Assembly (NCBI GenBank): GCA_017628235.1
Contig: JAGBZM010000037.1
Location: 1 to 41,391 of the forward strand
Direction: 5' to 3'
Length of the DNA: 41,391 bases
From: Lentisphaeria bacterium
GTDB taxonomy: Bacteria > Verrucomicrobiota > Lentisphaeria > Victivallales > Victivallaceae
The position numbers and the translations under genes are program-made. The notes below the pieces were generated by a model, which saw only the letters and a program-made list of their open reading frames with translations, was not told the DNA's origin and ran no database searches. Positions within the stretch are counted from its first letter, which is position 1. Each line of letters begins with the position of its first letter. Of this stretch, positions 32,999-40,125 are shown in pieces.

Positions 32999-33514
32999 TT
33001 ACCCCAGCTTCTTGTATTCGTTGACGATCTCAACCGCCTTGGCGGGAGTGACTTTGCCGTAGACTTTGCCGTTGACTATCATCACCGGAGCCAGTCCGCA
33101 TGCGCCGACGCAACGGAGCGCGGAGATGGAGAAAAGTCCATCCTCGGTCGGGTTGGTATCCGCTTTTATGCCGAGTACGCGTTCGATTTCAGAGAGAACT
33201 TTTTCCGAACCTTTGACGTAACAGGCAGTACCCATGCACACATCGATGCAGTATTTGCCTTTCGGCTCAGTGGAGAAGTAGTTGTAAAAGCTCACCACAC
33301 CGGAAACCTGAGCTTCGGTGAGGAAGAGTTTTTTGGCGACATGGATCTGGACTTCGCGGGGCAGGTAACCGAAAATATCCTGCGCGCGATGCAAAACCTG
33401 GATCAACCGGCCGCGACGGCGTTCATCCGTCCGGTCAATGCCGAGCCCGTCGATGAATGCATCGAGTTCGGCAAATTTGGCGGCTGCTCCTTCCGACAAT
33501 TTGTTGCAACACAT
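32999..33514 (-). CDS. hydC: Hydrogenase subunit HydC (NuoE-like)
   Basis: This 171-aa thioredoxin-fold [2Fe-2S] protein is like NuoE. The ligands are Cys in VCMGTACYVKG and in LRCVGACGLAPVM. LIQVLHRAQDIFGYLPREVQ and GVVSFYNYFSTEPKGK are family segments. It passes electrons within the HydABC complex. Its promoter and leader lie in the 142-bp gap after rex, which holds a candidate Rex box, a hairpin and a strong orphan Shine-Dalgarno. Confidence 0.95.
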   Translation of the reverse strand: MCCNKLSEGAAAKFAELDAFIDGLGIDRTDERRRGRLIQVLHRAQDIFGYLPREVQIHVAKKLFLTEAQVSGVVSFYNYFSTEPKGKYCIDVCMGTACYVKGSEKVLSEIERVLGIKADTNPTEDGLFSISALRCVGACGLAPVMIVNGKVYGKVTPAKAVEIVNEYKKLG

Positions 33515-33656
33515 TTTTTTATCCCTTTTTGTTTTTATGAAACCGGCACCGCTGTTTTCAAAACCGGTGCAAACTGCCTTTTTCTTCTGCCGCCGACTTC
33601 TGCAAGTTCCTCCTTTCGGGCGGCTGCCGTATTATTATTTCAACCTTGTTATAGAA
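33515..33656 (-). promoter_or_regulatory. Leader region between rex and hydC
   Basis: Read on the minus strand, this region holds AT-rich promoter-like DNA near the rex stop, then AAAGGAGG (around 33611-33618) not followed by a known gene. From the nearby TTG a 15-codon frame runs to TGA. Next comes a hairpin GCACCG...CGGTGC at 33548-33572 with inner GTTTT/AAAAC. The real hydC start has AAAAGGGA upstream. The features suggest a leader or attenuator, but this is inference. Confidence 0.35.
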
Positions 33657-33663
33657 TTAAAGT
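33646..33663. promoter_or_regulatory. Candidate Rex operator before hydC
   Basis: TTGTTATAGAATTAAAGT overlaps the end of rex. Compared with the known Rex box TTGTTAA-N4-TTAACAA, the left half matches 6 of 7 and the right half 4 of 7. This is a degenerate match placed where a Rex-controlled hyd promoter would be. Confidence 0.35.
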
Positions 33664-34316
33664 AACTGTTTTTTTTCTTTCAATATTCTGTCCTGCTTGC
33701 GCTTGACCGCCAGCATGGCCAACCCCCCGGCAATAACTTCCCGCTGAACCACCACATCCGGCGGCACCTGCAGAGAGACATTGGCAAAGTTCCAGATGTA
33801 TTTCACTCCGAGAGCAACCAGTTTATCGGCAATATCCTGTGCCGCGTGGTTGGAAACACATATGACTGCGATTTCCGGACGGTTTTCTGCAAAGCACGAA
33901 GCCATATCAGCAACATCCCGGACTGTCCGTCCGTAAATTTCCCGGCCGATTTTTTCCGGGGAGGTGTCGAAAATCTGTTTGATGCAGAAGCCGTAATGTT
34001 CAAAATCATTGTAACCGAGCAGGGCAGTACCGAGAGAACCGGCTCCGATCAGAGCTGCCGACAACGGTTCTTCCCAGCCGAGATAGTTTTTGATATAACG
34101 GATCAATTCATTGACGTCATAACCGACCCGGCGCTGGCCGGAAATGCCGGTGAGGGAGATATCTTTGCGGACAACAATCAACTCGATATTCATGTATTCG
34201 GCAAGTTCGGTGGAGGATACGCGCACTTTGCCCTCAGCCTGCATTTTCAACAACTTATGCAGGTAAGTCGGCATCCGGCGGATCGCCGGAATATTCAATA
34301 TTTTGTCCTGACGCAT
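33657..34316 (-). CDS. rex: Redox-sensing transcriptional repressor Rex
   Basis: This 219-aa protein has the Rex layout. A winged-helix DNA-binding domain (residues 1-80) contains IPAIRRMPTYLHKLL, VSSTELAEYMNIE and VRKDIS-TGISGQRRVGYDV. A Rossmann NAD(H)-binding domain has LIGAGSLGTALLGY and later NFANVSLQVPPDVVVQ. Rex represses fermentation and hydrogenase genes when NAD+ is high and lets go on NADH. It lies upstream of hydC on the same strand, so it fits as the hydrogenase regulator. The ATG at 34316 follows GGAGGGG. The open frame extends 33 codons further but with no family match. Confidence 0.93.
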   Translation of the reverse strand: MRQDKILNIPAIRRMPTYLHKLLKMQAEGKVRVSSTELAEYMNIELIVVRKDISLTGISGQRRVGYDVNELIRYIKNYLGWEEPLSAALIGAGSLGTALLGYNDFEHYGFCIKQIFDTSPEKIGREIYGRTVRDVADMASCFAENRPEIAVICVSNHAAQDIADKLVALGVKYIWNFANVSLQVPPDVVVQREVIAGGLAMLAVKRKQDRILKEKKQLL

Positions 34317-34336
34317 AAAAAGAAAGCCCCTCCGCT

Positions 34337-34357
34337 GTTTTCCGGTCCCCGGAAAAC
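34337..34357 (-). promoter_or_regulatory. Hairpin beside the rex ribosome-binding site
   Basis: GTTTTCCGG-TCC-CCGGAAAAC forms a perfect nine-bp stem in the rex leader. On the minus strand it ends three bases before GGAGGGG (34327-34333), so it could limit or present the ribosome-binding site. Confidence 0.45.
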
Positions 34358-34419
34358 ACCCGCGTTCACCGCTGCGACGACCACGATGAATCTTTCTTCC
34401 AAACTTACGCCGCACTCAT

Positions 34420-34448
34420 AATATAACACAAAAAATATCTATTTTCAA
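34420..34448 (-). promoter_or_regulatory. rex promoter
   Basis: On the minus strand TTGAAA (34443-34448), a 17-nt spacer (34426-34442), then TATATT (34420-34425), giving a leader of about 95 nt. The spacer is filled by one copy of a 20-bp direct repeat, so a protein bound there should block RNA polymerase. Confidence 0.65.
34426..34445 (-). repeat. 20-bp direct repeat, copy 1 (in rex promoter spacer)
   Basis: Minus-strand sequence AAAATAGATATTTTTTGTGT. It overlaps the last three bases of the -35 and abuts the -10. It contains the near-palindrome AAAATA-GA-TATTTT and a TTGTG that resembles a Rex half-site. Confidence 0.8.
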
Positions 34449-34456
34449 ATGAATTT

Positions 34457-34476
34457 ACACAAAAAATATCTATTTT
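34457..34476 (-). repeat. 20-bp direct repeat, copy 2 (upstream of rex -35)
   Basis: Identical to copy 1 over 20 bp, in the same orientation, with a start-to-start distance of 31 bp. That is about three DNA turns, so both copies face the same side of the helix. Confidence 0.8.
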
Positions 34477-34506
34477 GTAATATGGTCAGCCGGTGGTAAA
34501 GAAAAA

Positions 34507-34542
34507 GGATCGCGGGCAGCTCCGGAAAGAGTGCGGCGATCC
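34507..34542 (-). terminator. Intrinsic terminator of the infA operon
   Basis: On the minus strand GGATCGC pairs with GCGATCC around a 22-nt loop with inner pairing, then TTTTTCTTT follows. A second stem, GTCCGGG/CCCGGAC (34554-34578) followed by CAATTTTC, lies between it and the infA stop. This separates the infA unit from the rex promoter. Confidence 0.65.
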
Positions 34543-34588
34543 GTTGAAAATTGGTCCGGGACAGTCATATCCCCGGACAGCGGCAGAA

Positions 34589-34807
34589 TTATTTTTTGCG
34601 GAAAACAATTCTGGCTTTGGTCAGGTCGTAGGGGGACATTTCCATTGTCACGCTGTCTCCGGGAAGGATACGGATGAAGTTCATCCGCATTTTTCCGGAA
34701 ATATGGGCATTGACCACATGTCCGCCCTGAATTTCCACCCGAAACATGGTGTTGGGCAGCAATTCGCGTACCACACCCTCTACTTTGATCACATCGTCTT
34801 TTGCCAC
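34589..34807 (-). CDS. infA: Translation initiation factor IF-1
   Basis: This 72-aa single OB-fold protein matches IF-1 over its length: [47 protein letters not shown] and [19 protein letters not shown]. It binds the 30S A site during initiation. It overlaps the map stop region by 19 bp, and is the last gene of the HU-hisS-adk-map-infA stretch. Confidence 0.97.
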   Translation of the reverse strand: MAKDDVIKVEGVVRELLPNTMFRVEIQGGHVVNAHISGKMRMNFIRILPGDSVTMEMSPYDLTKARIVFRKK

Positions 34808-35559
34808 GTTAAGATCTCCGGTTCATTATCTGTTATCAAAATCATATGTTCAAAATGTGCACTCAATTTCCCGTCTGCGGTACGCACCGTCCAGTTGTCT
34901 TTACGATCAAGCCGGACGGAATCGGTTCCCAGATTGAGCATCGGTTCGATGCAGAGAACCATTCCCGGTTCGAGTCTGGGGCCTTTGCCCCAGCCGGTGT
35001 AGTTGGGAACTTCCGGCGGTTCATGGAGTTTGATACCGCAGCCGTGCCCCACATATTCCCGGACGATGCCGAGTTTGTGTTTGCGGGCGCATTTTTCGAC
35101 GGCGGCACTGATATCCCGGATGAATGATCCGGCTCTGGCGGCGGCGATGCCGTCCATCAGGGCCTGTCGGGTGCCGTCAAGCAGCCGTCTGGTATCGCTT
35201 TCCGGTTCTTTGAAGCTGAATGTCAGGGCTGTATCGCCCATCGCATGGTCAATAGTGACTCCCACATCAATGCTGACGATATCATTTTCGGTAATGATCT
35301 GATCGGGGCGTCCGATGCCGTGAATGACCACATCATTTACTGAAATACAGATATTCCCGGGAAAGCCGTGATAGTTTTTGAACGCGCTTTTTCCTCCGGT
35401 GGCATTGATCAGACTGCCGGCCAGCTGGTCGAGGTCAAAAGTGGTCATGCCCGGGTGCGCCAAACGGGCGATTTCGTCGCGCACCTGAGCAGTAACCGCA
35501 GCGGCCCGGCGGATTCTGACGATCTCCTCCGGGGTATGGATGATCCGGTTGCCGGACAT
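34789..35559 (-). CDS. map: Methionine aminopeptidase, type I
   Basis: This 256-aa metallopeptidase removes the initiator Met. The five metal ligands are visible: Asp in VSIDVGV, Asp in MGDTALTF, His in [12 protein letters not shown], Glu in CIEPM and Glu in AHFEHM. VVIHGIG carries the substrate-site His. It lacks an N-terminal zinc domain, so it is the short type Ia. GGAG lies nine bases before its start, six bases after the adk stop. Confidence 0.96.
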   Translation of the reverse strand: MSGNRIIHTPEEIVRIRRAAAVTAQVRDEIARLAHPGMTTFDLDQLAGSLINATGGKSAFKNYHGFPGNICISVNDVVIHGIGRPDQIITENDIVSIDVGVTIDHAMGDTALTFSFKEPESDTRRLLDGTRQALMDGIAAARAGSFIRDISAAVEKCARKHKLGIVREYVGHGCGIKLHEPPEVPNYTGWGKGPRLEPGMVLCIEPMLNLGTDSVRLDRKDNWTVRTADGKLSAHFEHMILITDNEPEILTWQKTM

Positions 35560-35565
35560 AGGGTT

Positions 35566-36216
35566 TCACTCCAGGACTTGAGCCAGTTCAGCAACGATTT
35601 CTTCGAGTTCGGTGCTTTTGCAGCTGTAGAGCAAGCCGAGTTTTTCGTAGTAATCGATCAGCGGCTGGGTCTGTTTGTGGAAAACGGCCAGGCGGCTTTT
35701 TGCGGTTTCCAGTGAATCATCGGCGCGCTGATAGAGTTCCGAACCGCACTTGTCGCAGATACCTTCGACGGCCGGTTTCATAAAGATTTTATTGTAGATG
35801 GCATCGCATCCCCGGCAGTTCATCCGGGCGGTGAGCCGCTGCAGGATGATCTCATCGGAAACATTCAGATAGATGACCGCATCGATTTTTTTGCCCATAT
35901 TTTCAAGGATCTCAGCGAGGGTTTCCGCCTGAGCGATAGTGCGGGGGAAGCCGTCGAGGATGAAGCCTTTGTCGCAATCTGGTTCTTTAAGACGTTCACC
36001 GACCATGCCGCAGACCATTGCATCGGGGACGAGTCCGCCGGATTTCATGATGGCACCGGCTTCTTTACCGGCGGGAGTACCTTTGGCGACTTCCGCGCGG
36101 AGGATATCCCCGGTGGAGATGTGGGCTACGCCGTATTTGGCGATCATCGCATTGGAGACGGTTCCTTTGCCGGCACCGGGGCCGCCGAGAAAGATGAGAT
36201 TCTTTTTGGTAAGCAT
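35566..36216 (-). CDS. adk: Adenylate kinase
   Basis: This 216-aa kinase interconverts ATP + AMP and 2 ADP. It has the P-loop FLGGPGAGKGT near the N-terminus, the AMP-binding STGDILR and GFILDGFPRT, and a zinc-type LID with four cysteines (CRGCDAIY...CDKCG). The start is MLTKKNLIFLGG at 36216 with AAGGA seven bases upstream; the frame opens nine codons earlier. hisS ends 23 nt upstream. Confidence 0.96.
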   Translation of the reverse strand: MLTKKNLIFLGGPGAGKGTVSNAMIAKYGVAHISTGDILRAEVAKGTPAGKEAGAIMKSGGLVPDAMVCGMVGERLKEPDCDKGFILDGFPRTIAQAETLAEILENMGKKIDAVIYLNVSDEIILQRLTARMNCRGCDAIYNKIFMKPAVEGICDKCGSELYQRADDSLETAKSRLAVFHKQTQPLIDYYEKLGLLYSCKSTELEEIVAELAQVLE

Positions 36217-36239
36217 TTTTCTTTCCTTTTGATTGTGGT

Positions 36240-37496
36240 TCAAATATTTTTCACAAGATAATCTGTCAAATCATTTTCACTGACTTCGCACTGAGTGCCG
36301 TCATCCATCTTTTTAACGATGGCGATGCCGTTGGCCAATTCGCTTTCACCCCGGATCACCGTGTACGGGGCCATGCTGCGGTTGGCGGCGCGCATTTGAG
36401 CTTTGAATGAACGCTCTTCCAGTTCCAGCGCGATATTTTTACCGGCTTTACGCAGGGTATTGGCAGAAATCAGATTTTTCATCCGGGCTTCAGCTCCCAG
36501 ACCGATGAAAAAGCAGTCGGCTCTGCCGGCTTCTGGGACCGGAGCATTGAGAGCTTCTCTGGCCATGAGCAATCTCTCCACGCCGGTGGCGAATCCCACT
36601 CCCGGCAACGGACGTTTCTCGCCGGGCAGGAACAATTCATAACGTCCGCCGCCGGCGATGGCGATCTGTTCGCCAAGCGCATCATGAGTGACTTCAAACA
36701 CGGTATGGACATAGTAATCCAGACCACGAACCAGACGCGAAGAGACTTTGAAAGGCACTTCCAGGGCGGTCAGAGCCTTTTTGACCTCCTCAAAGTACGC
36801 TTTTGAACTGTCGCTGAATGAATCAATATAACTCGGGGCGGAATTGATTATCTGCTGACAGCACTCCTGCTTGCAGTCCAGAATACGCCAGATATTGCGC
36901 TCCAGCCGTGTGCGGCAATCCGGACACATACGGTCGATGTGTTCGGCAAAGTATTCCCGCAGCACCTTTTCCGCCGGTTCACGGTCAGCGGCCACGCCCC
37001 GGGTATTGATAGTGAATACCGCCCCGGTAATGCCGATGGTCTGGAGGTAGTTGTGAAGCATGGCAATGCATTCGGCGTCGATCAGCGGCGCGCAACGGCC
37101 CACATTTTCCACGCCGATCTGGTGAAACTGCCGCCGTCTGCCGGCGGAAGGACGTTCACCCCGGAACATCGGACCGCAGTAGAAAACGCGCTGTTCATTG
37201 CCGTTGGCCACGTCGGTATTGGTCAATGCCCGCATGACTCCGGCGGTTCCTTCGGGGCGGAGGGTCAGGCTTCTGCCGCCGCGATCTTCAAAGGTGTACA
37301 TCTCCTTTTGTACAACTTCAGTTTCGCCGCCGAGACCACGCTGAAAAATTTCAGTGTACTCAAATATCGGAGTACGCAACTCTCCGTACCCGCAGGCCGT
37401 AAAGACTTTGGCTGCGGTGCTTTCCAGAAAACGCCACGAACCGGATTCAGCCGGGAAAATATCCGCTGTACCCGGAGGCGGAGCAAATGCAGACAT
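36240..37496 (-). CDS. hisS: Histidyl-tRNA synthetase
   Basis: This 418-aa class II synthetase charges the tRNA-His found at the left end of this window. Motif 2 reads LRPEGTAGVMRAL and FRGERPSAGRRRQFHQIG. HisA-type segments include VRGLDYYVHTVFE and motif 3 GVGFATGVERL. The C-terminal anticodon domain starts at ~330. GGGAGG precedes the start. A hairpin (37537-37568) separates it from the upstream HU gene. Confidence 0.96.
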   Translation of the reverse strand: MSAFAPPPGTADIFPAESGSWRFLESTAAKVFTACGYGELRTPIFEYTEIFQRGLGGETEVVQKEMYTFEDRGGRSLTLRPEGTAGVMRALTNTDVANGNEQRVFYCGPMFRGERPSAGRRRQFHQIGVENVGRCAPLIDAECIAMLHNYLQTIGITGAVFTINTRGVAADREPAEKVLREYFAEHIDRMCPDCRTRLERNIWRILDCKQECCQQIINSAPSYIDSFSDSSKAYFEEVKKALTALEVPFKVSSRLVRGLDYYVHTVFEVTHDALGEQIAIAGGGRYELFLPGEKRPLPGVGFATGVERLLMAREALNAPVPEAGRADCFFIGLGAEARMKNLISANTLRKAGKNIALELEERSFKAQMRAANRSMAPYTVIRGESELANGIAIVKKMDDGTQCEVSENDLTDYLVKNI

Positions 37497-37536
37497 CAGA
37501 ACCTCCCTCGTTTTGTAGACAGAAGAAAAAGCAAAA

Positions 37537-37568
37537 CGCCCAACGAATAAGACTTTTCGTCAGGCGTA
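37537..37568 (-). terminator. Possible intrinsic terminator of the HU gene
   Basis: ACGCC-CA-ACGA ... TCGT-CA-GGCGT forms a stem with a symmetric internal loop. On the minus strand GTTTTGCTTTTTC follows. It lies 27 nt after the HU stop. Confidence 0.5.
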
Positions 37569-37594
37569 ATGTACTGTTTTTCAAAGACCCCGGA

Positions 37595-37894
37595 TTAACG
37601 GAAATCAGCCGGATTGAGCTTTTCAACGGCTTCTTTGAGTTCTTTGCCGGCGCGGAATTTGATCACGGTGCGCTCGGGGATGATAACTTCATTTTTGGTG
37701 TCGCGGGGATTGCGGCCTTTGCGGCTTTTGCGGACTTTGATTTCGAAAACACCGAAGTTACGCAATTCAATATCATTTCCGGAAATCAATTCTCCGGCGA
37801 TGCTGTCCAAAGTGCGCTGGACGATATCAGCCACATCGCTCTGAATAATTCCGGTTTCTTTGGCAATTTTGACAACAAGGTCACGTTTAGTCAT
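37595..37894 (-). CDS. HU/IHF family DNA-binding protein
   Basis: This 99-aa nucleoid protein matches HU/IHF: MTKRDLVVKIAKETG start, IELRNFGVFEIKVRKSRKGRNPRDT with the DNA-contacting arm, and VIIPERTVIKFRAGKELKEAV. It bends and packs DNA as a dimer. RNPRD and not RNPQT in the arm leaves open whether it is HU- or IHF-like. AGGAG precedes the start. The AT-rich upstream DNA (37921-38040) has TATAAT and palindromic ATATTATAATAT but no well-spaced -35. Confidence 0.93.
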   Translation of the reverse strand: MTKRDLVVKIAKETGIIQSDVADIVQRTLDSIAGELISGNDIELRNFGVFEIKVRKSRKGRNPRDTKNEVIIPERTVIKFRAGKELKEAVEKLNPADFR

Positions 37895-38071
37895 TTTCTG
37901 TCTCCTGATTTTTATGTTTGCAAAAAAATATGTAAATTGACTATTTTCAACTTGACAATATTATAATATGCCACCAAAAGGCATTTCCGTCAATAGCAAT
38001 ATTGAACAAAAATCCTTTTTTTTTCGAAAAAAGAGCTGTAATTTACTATTTACGGGGTATTTAATATAAAA

Positions 38072-38100
38072 AACCCGGATCCTGTCAGGAATTCCGGGTT
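38072..38100 (-). terminator. Strong intrinsic terminator after the broken gene
   Basis: AACCCGGA pairs with TCCGGGTT, with an inner TCCT-GTC-AGGA stem. On the minus strand TTTTTTATATT follows. It lies 15 nt after the stop at 38115. Confidence 0.8.
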
Positions 38101-38114
38101 GAAGTCAAGTAAAA

Positions 38115-38657
38115 TTATTCTGCGAAATATGTTGAAACTCCGATGAAATTTACCAGCCGTTTGCCGCCGATGGGGGCACCGGGAGTTTTCTCATCTTTCC
38201 AGTCACGGATAGTCACTTTTATTTCCGGAGTTTTGGCGCGGAAGGCGATCTTGCGGGTGACGACCTCGAATCGTTTGGATCTCATATATTTCGGCGGATT
38301 GCGGAATTCATAACTCAAGTGCGGAATGATCTCTGCACCTTCCAGTTCGGCTTCCAGCGCGAAATCCACACTGCCGTGTTCATTTTTTTCTGTTTGTCAG
38401 CATCGCTGGAAACATAGAAAAATGAGTAGAGTTTGCCGGGAGTGAGATTTTTCAAAGTTGGTTTGAGTTTGTTGGGGGCTTTGTCACTGCGGGTAAGCTG
38501 GATAACGGTGTTGCTGCCGCCCCCCGGCGGCGCAGCCGTGTGAAACCGTATCCCGGAATCGTACGCGGCTTGATGGAACCTTCTTCTGCCGGGATCGCTT
38601 CCCGGTTTTTCAGTCCGGACAACGTTTTTTTACTTTAATTTCCGTTGGACAGCGCAT
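38115..38657 (-). pseudogene. Frame-broken gene (three single-base homopolymer breaks), unknown product
   Basis: Only the last 84 codons (38115-38369) are open as given, but reading upstream shows continuous protein-like sequence in other frames. The breaks fall at T7 38383-38389, C6 38520-38525 and T7 38625-38631 (plus-strand runs). Adding one base to each run gives one frame of 181 aa from the ATG at 38657. Segments include LKNREAIPAEEG, RTIPGYGFTRL, LKNLTPGKLYSFFYVSS (fibronectin III-like wording) and RDWKDEKTPGAP. I do not recognise the family. A second reading ending PDALSNGN in the next frame may mean the true start lies further up. A strong terminator follows. Confidence 0.65.
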
Positions 38658-38696
38658 CCGGCATTATCATCCGGCCTGTGTATTTACGATTAAAAT

Positions 38697-38729
38697 TGGC
38701 AAGCGGAGCAAAAATTTCTCCGCTTGCCA
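38697..38729 (-). terminator. Intrinsic terminator of the second oxidoreductase
   Basis: TGGCAAGCGGAG pairs perfectly with CTCCGCTTGCCA (12 bp). On the minus strand ATTTTAATC follows, and on the plus strand TATTTTTC. It lies about 45 nt after the oxidoreductase stop. Confidence 0.75.
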
Positions 38730-38773
38730 TATTTTTCAGTACTTCCGGATGTATCGGTCACGGAAGATTATTT

Positions 38774-40099
38774 TCAGAACTTGATCAATTCCTGCACTTT
38801 GACCGGCTGTCCGGTGGCAAAGGAGATATTTGCTCCAATACCGGTGAGGATCGACTGCGCTCCGTCATGGAAGTCGGCAGCCAGACCGAAAGGATCATCT
38901 TTCACGCCGAGGAAGAGGTGGTCAAGGAGCAGATTATCACCGCCGCCGTGTCCGCCGGAACCGGCTTCGTAGGTGAAAACTTCCGGTTTCTGCCACATTT
39001 TCTGGACGATGATCTCCGGGATCATGTTCTTGCGGTCGGTGCCGCCTTCTTCATATTCGCGCATGCCGAAAACCGACATGTCTTCTCCCGGACGGGTGAA
39101 GCCGGATTCCACCACATTGAATTCCAGACGGCCCTCGGTACCGTTGAAAACGATCCGGTAACCTTCCCAGGGGCAGTGGGCGCAGAGGGTGTAGTTCATG
39201 ACCACATTGTTTTTGTAACGGACCATCACGCTCATGTTATCCTCAATGGAGATGAAGTCACCGAAAACATTAAGATCACGGATGTAACCGTCACCGGCTT
39301 CAGTTTCAAAATAGAGCTGATCCAGACGGTCGCCCGGAGTGATCTGCAGGGCGAATGGATCTTTTTTGGCTTCTTCGCTGCCTTTGGCGCGGAAATAGGT
39401 GCTTTTCAGTCCGCGTTCTTCAGCATTGATTTTGCCGTAGAATTTAAGATCGCCCATACCGAAAACGGTTTCCGGAATGGAGTCAAGCCACCAGTTCACC
39501 AAGTCGAAGTGATGAGTGGCTTTGTGGACCATCAGACCGCCGGAGTTGGCTTTGTTGCGGTGCCAGCGGCGGAAATAGTCGGCACCGTGACTGGTGTCAA
39601 GCAGCCATTCAAAGTTGACGGTGGTGACTTTGCCGATGATGCCCTGAGCAAGCAGTTCTTTGACTTTGGTGTTGCGCGGGCTGTACCGGTAGTTGAATGT
39701 AACGGTATATTTTCTGCCGGTTTTTTTCTGGGTGTCGATGATTGCCTGACATTTAGCCGGATCAGTAGTCATGGGTTTTTCGGAAATGACATCGCACCCC
39801 AGTTCCATGGCGCGGCATCCGTATTTGTGGTGCAGACGGTCGGGCATGGTCAGGATGACGACATCCGGTTTCTGTTCGGCAATCATTTTGTCGAAGTCGG
39901 CGGCATCATAAGTCGGCACCGGGGCGTGATTGCCGTGAGAATCACTCTGCAATTCCCGGTTGTAGTAGTCCATGCGGAGCTGATTGACATCGCAGAAAGC
40001 GACCAATTCCGCACAATCTTTGTAGGTATAGGCCGCTGCTTTGATATACATGTGCGAACGGCCGCCGGTACCGACAACGGCATAACGTTTTTTTTGCAT
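38774..40099 (-). CDS. Gfo/Idh/MocA family oxidoreductase (second copy)
   Basis: This 441-aa protein has the N-terminal Rossmann motif YAVVGTGGRSHMY, the SEKPMTT motif, and a C-terminal domain with KATHHFDLVNWW and SGGHGGGDNLLLDH. It is longer than the copy at 13525 and shares with it the GRS start motif and the GHGGGD segment, so both belong to one broad subgroup. The likely substrate is a sugar or glycoside. An alpha/beta hydrolase gene lies 26 nt upstream on the same strand, so they are probably co-transcribed in carbohydrate use. Confidence 0.88.
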   Translation of the reverse strand: MQKKRYAVVGTGGRSHMYIKAAAYTYKDCAELVAFCDVNQLRMDYYNRELQSDSHGNHAPVPTYDAADFDKMIAEQKPDVVILTMPDRLHHKYGCRAMELGCDVISEKPMTTDPAKCQAIIDTQKKTGRKYTVTFNYRYSPRNTKVKELLAQGIIGKVTTVNFEWLLDTSHGADYFRRWHRNKANSGGLMVHKATHHFDLVNWWLDSIPETVFGMGDLKFYGKINAEERGLKSTYFRAKGSEEAKKDPFALQITPGDRLDQLYFETEAGDGYIRDLNVFGDFISIEDNMSVMVRYKNNVVMNYTLCAHCPWEGYRIVFNGTEGRLEFNVVESGFTRPGEDMSVFGMREYEEGGTDRKNMIPEIIVQKMWQKPEVFTYEAGSGGHGGGDNLLLDHLFLGVKDDPFGLAADFHDGAQSILTGIGANISFATGQPVKVQELIKF

Positions 40100-40125
40100 T
40101 TTGAAACTTCCTTATTTTGATTTGG

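Noticed and set aside
34426-34476. Reading the direct repeats as a short CRISPR or mobile-element end
   Set aside because: Only two copies, an 11-bp gap, and exact overlap with a promoter. No cas genes or transposase are near.
50-37496. tRNA-His and hisS as a linked functional unit
   Set aside because: They are about 36 kb apart with no shared regulation visible; co-occurrence in the window is probably chance.
38645-40120. 491-codon plus-strand ORF opposite the second oxidoreductase
   Set aside because: Antisense shadow. The minus frame has clear Rossmann and EKP motifs and a terminator.
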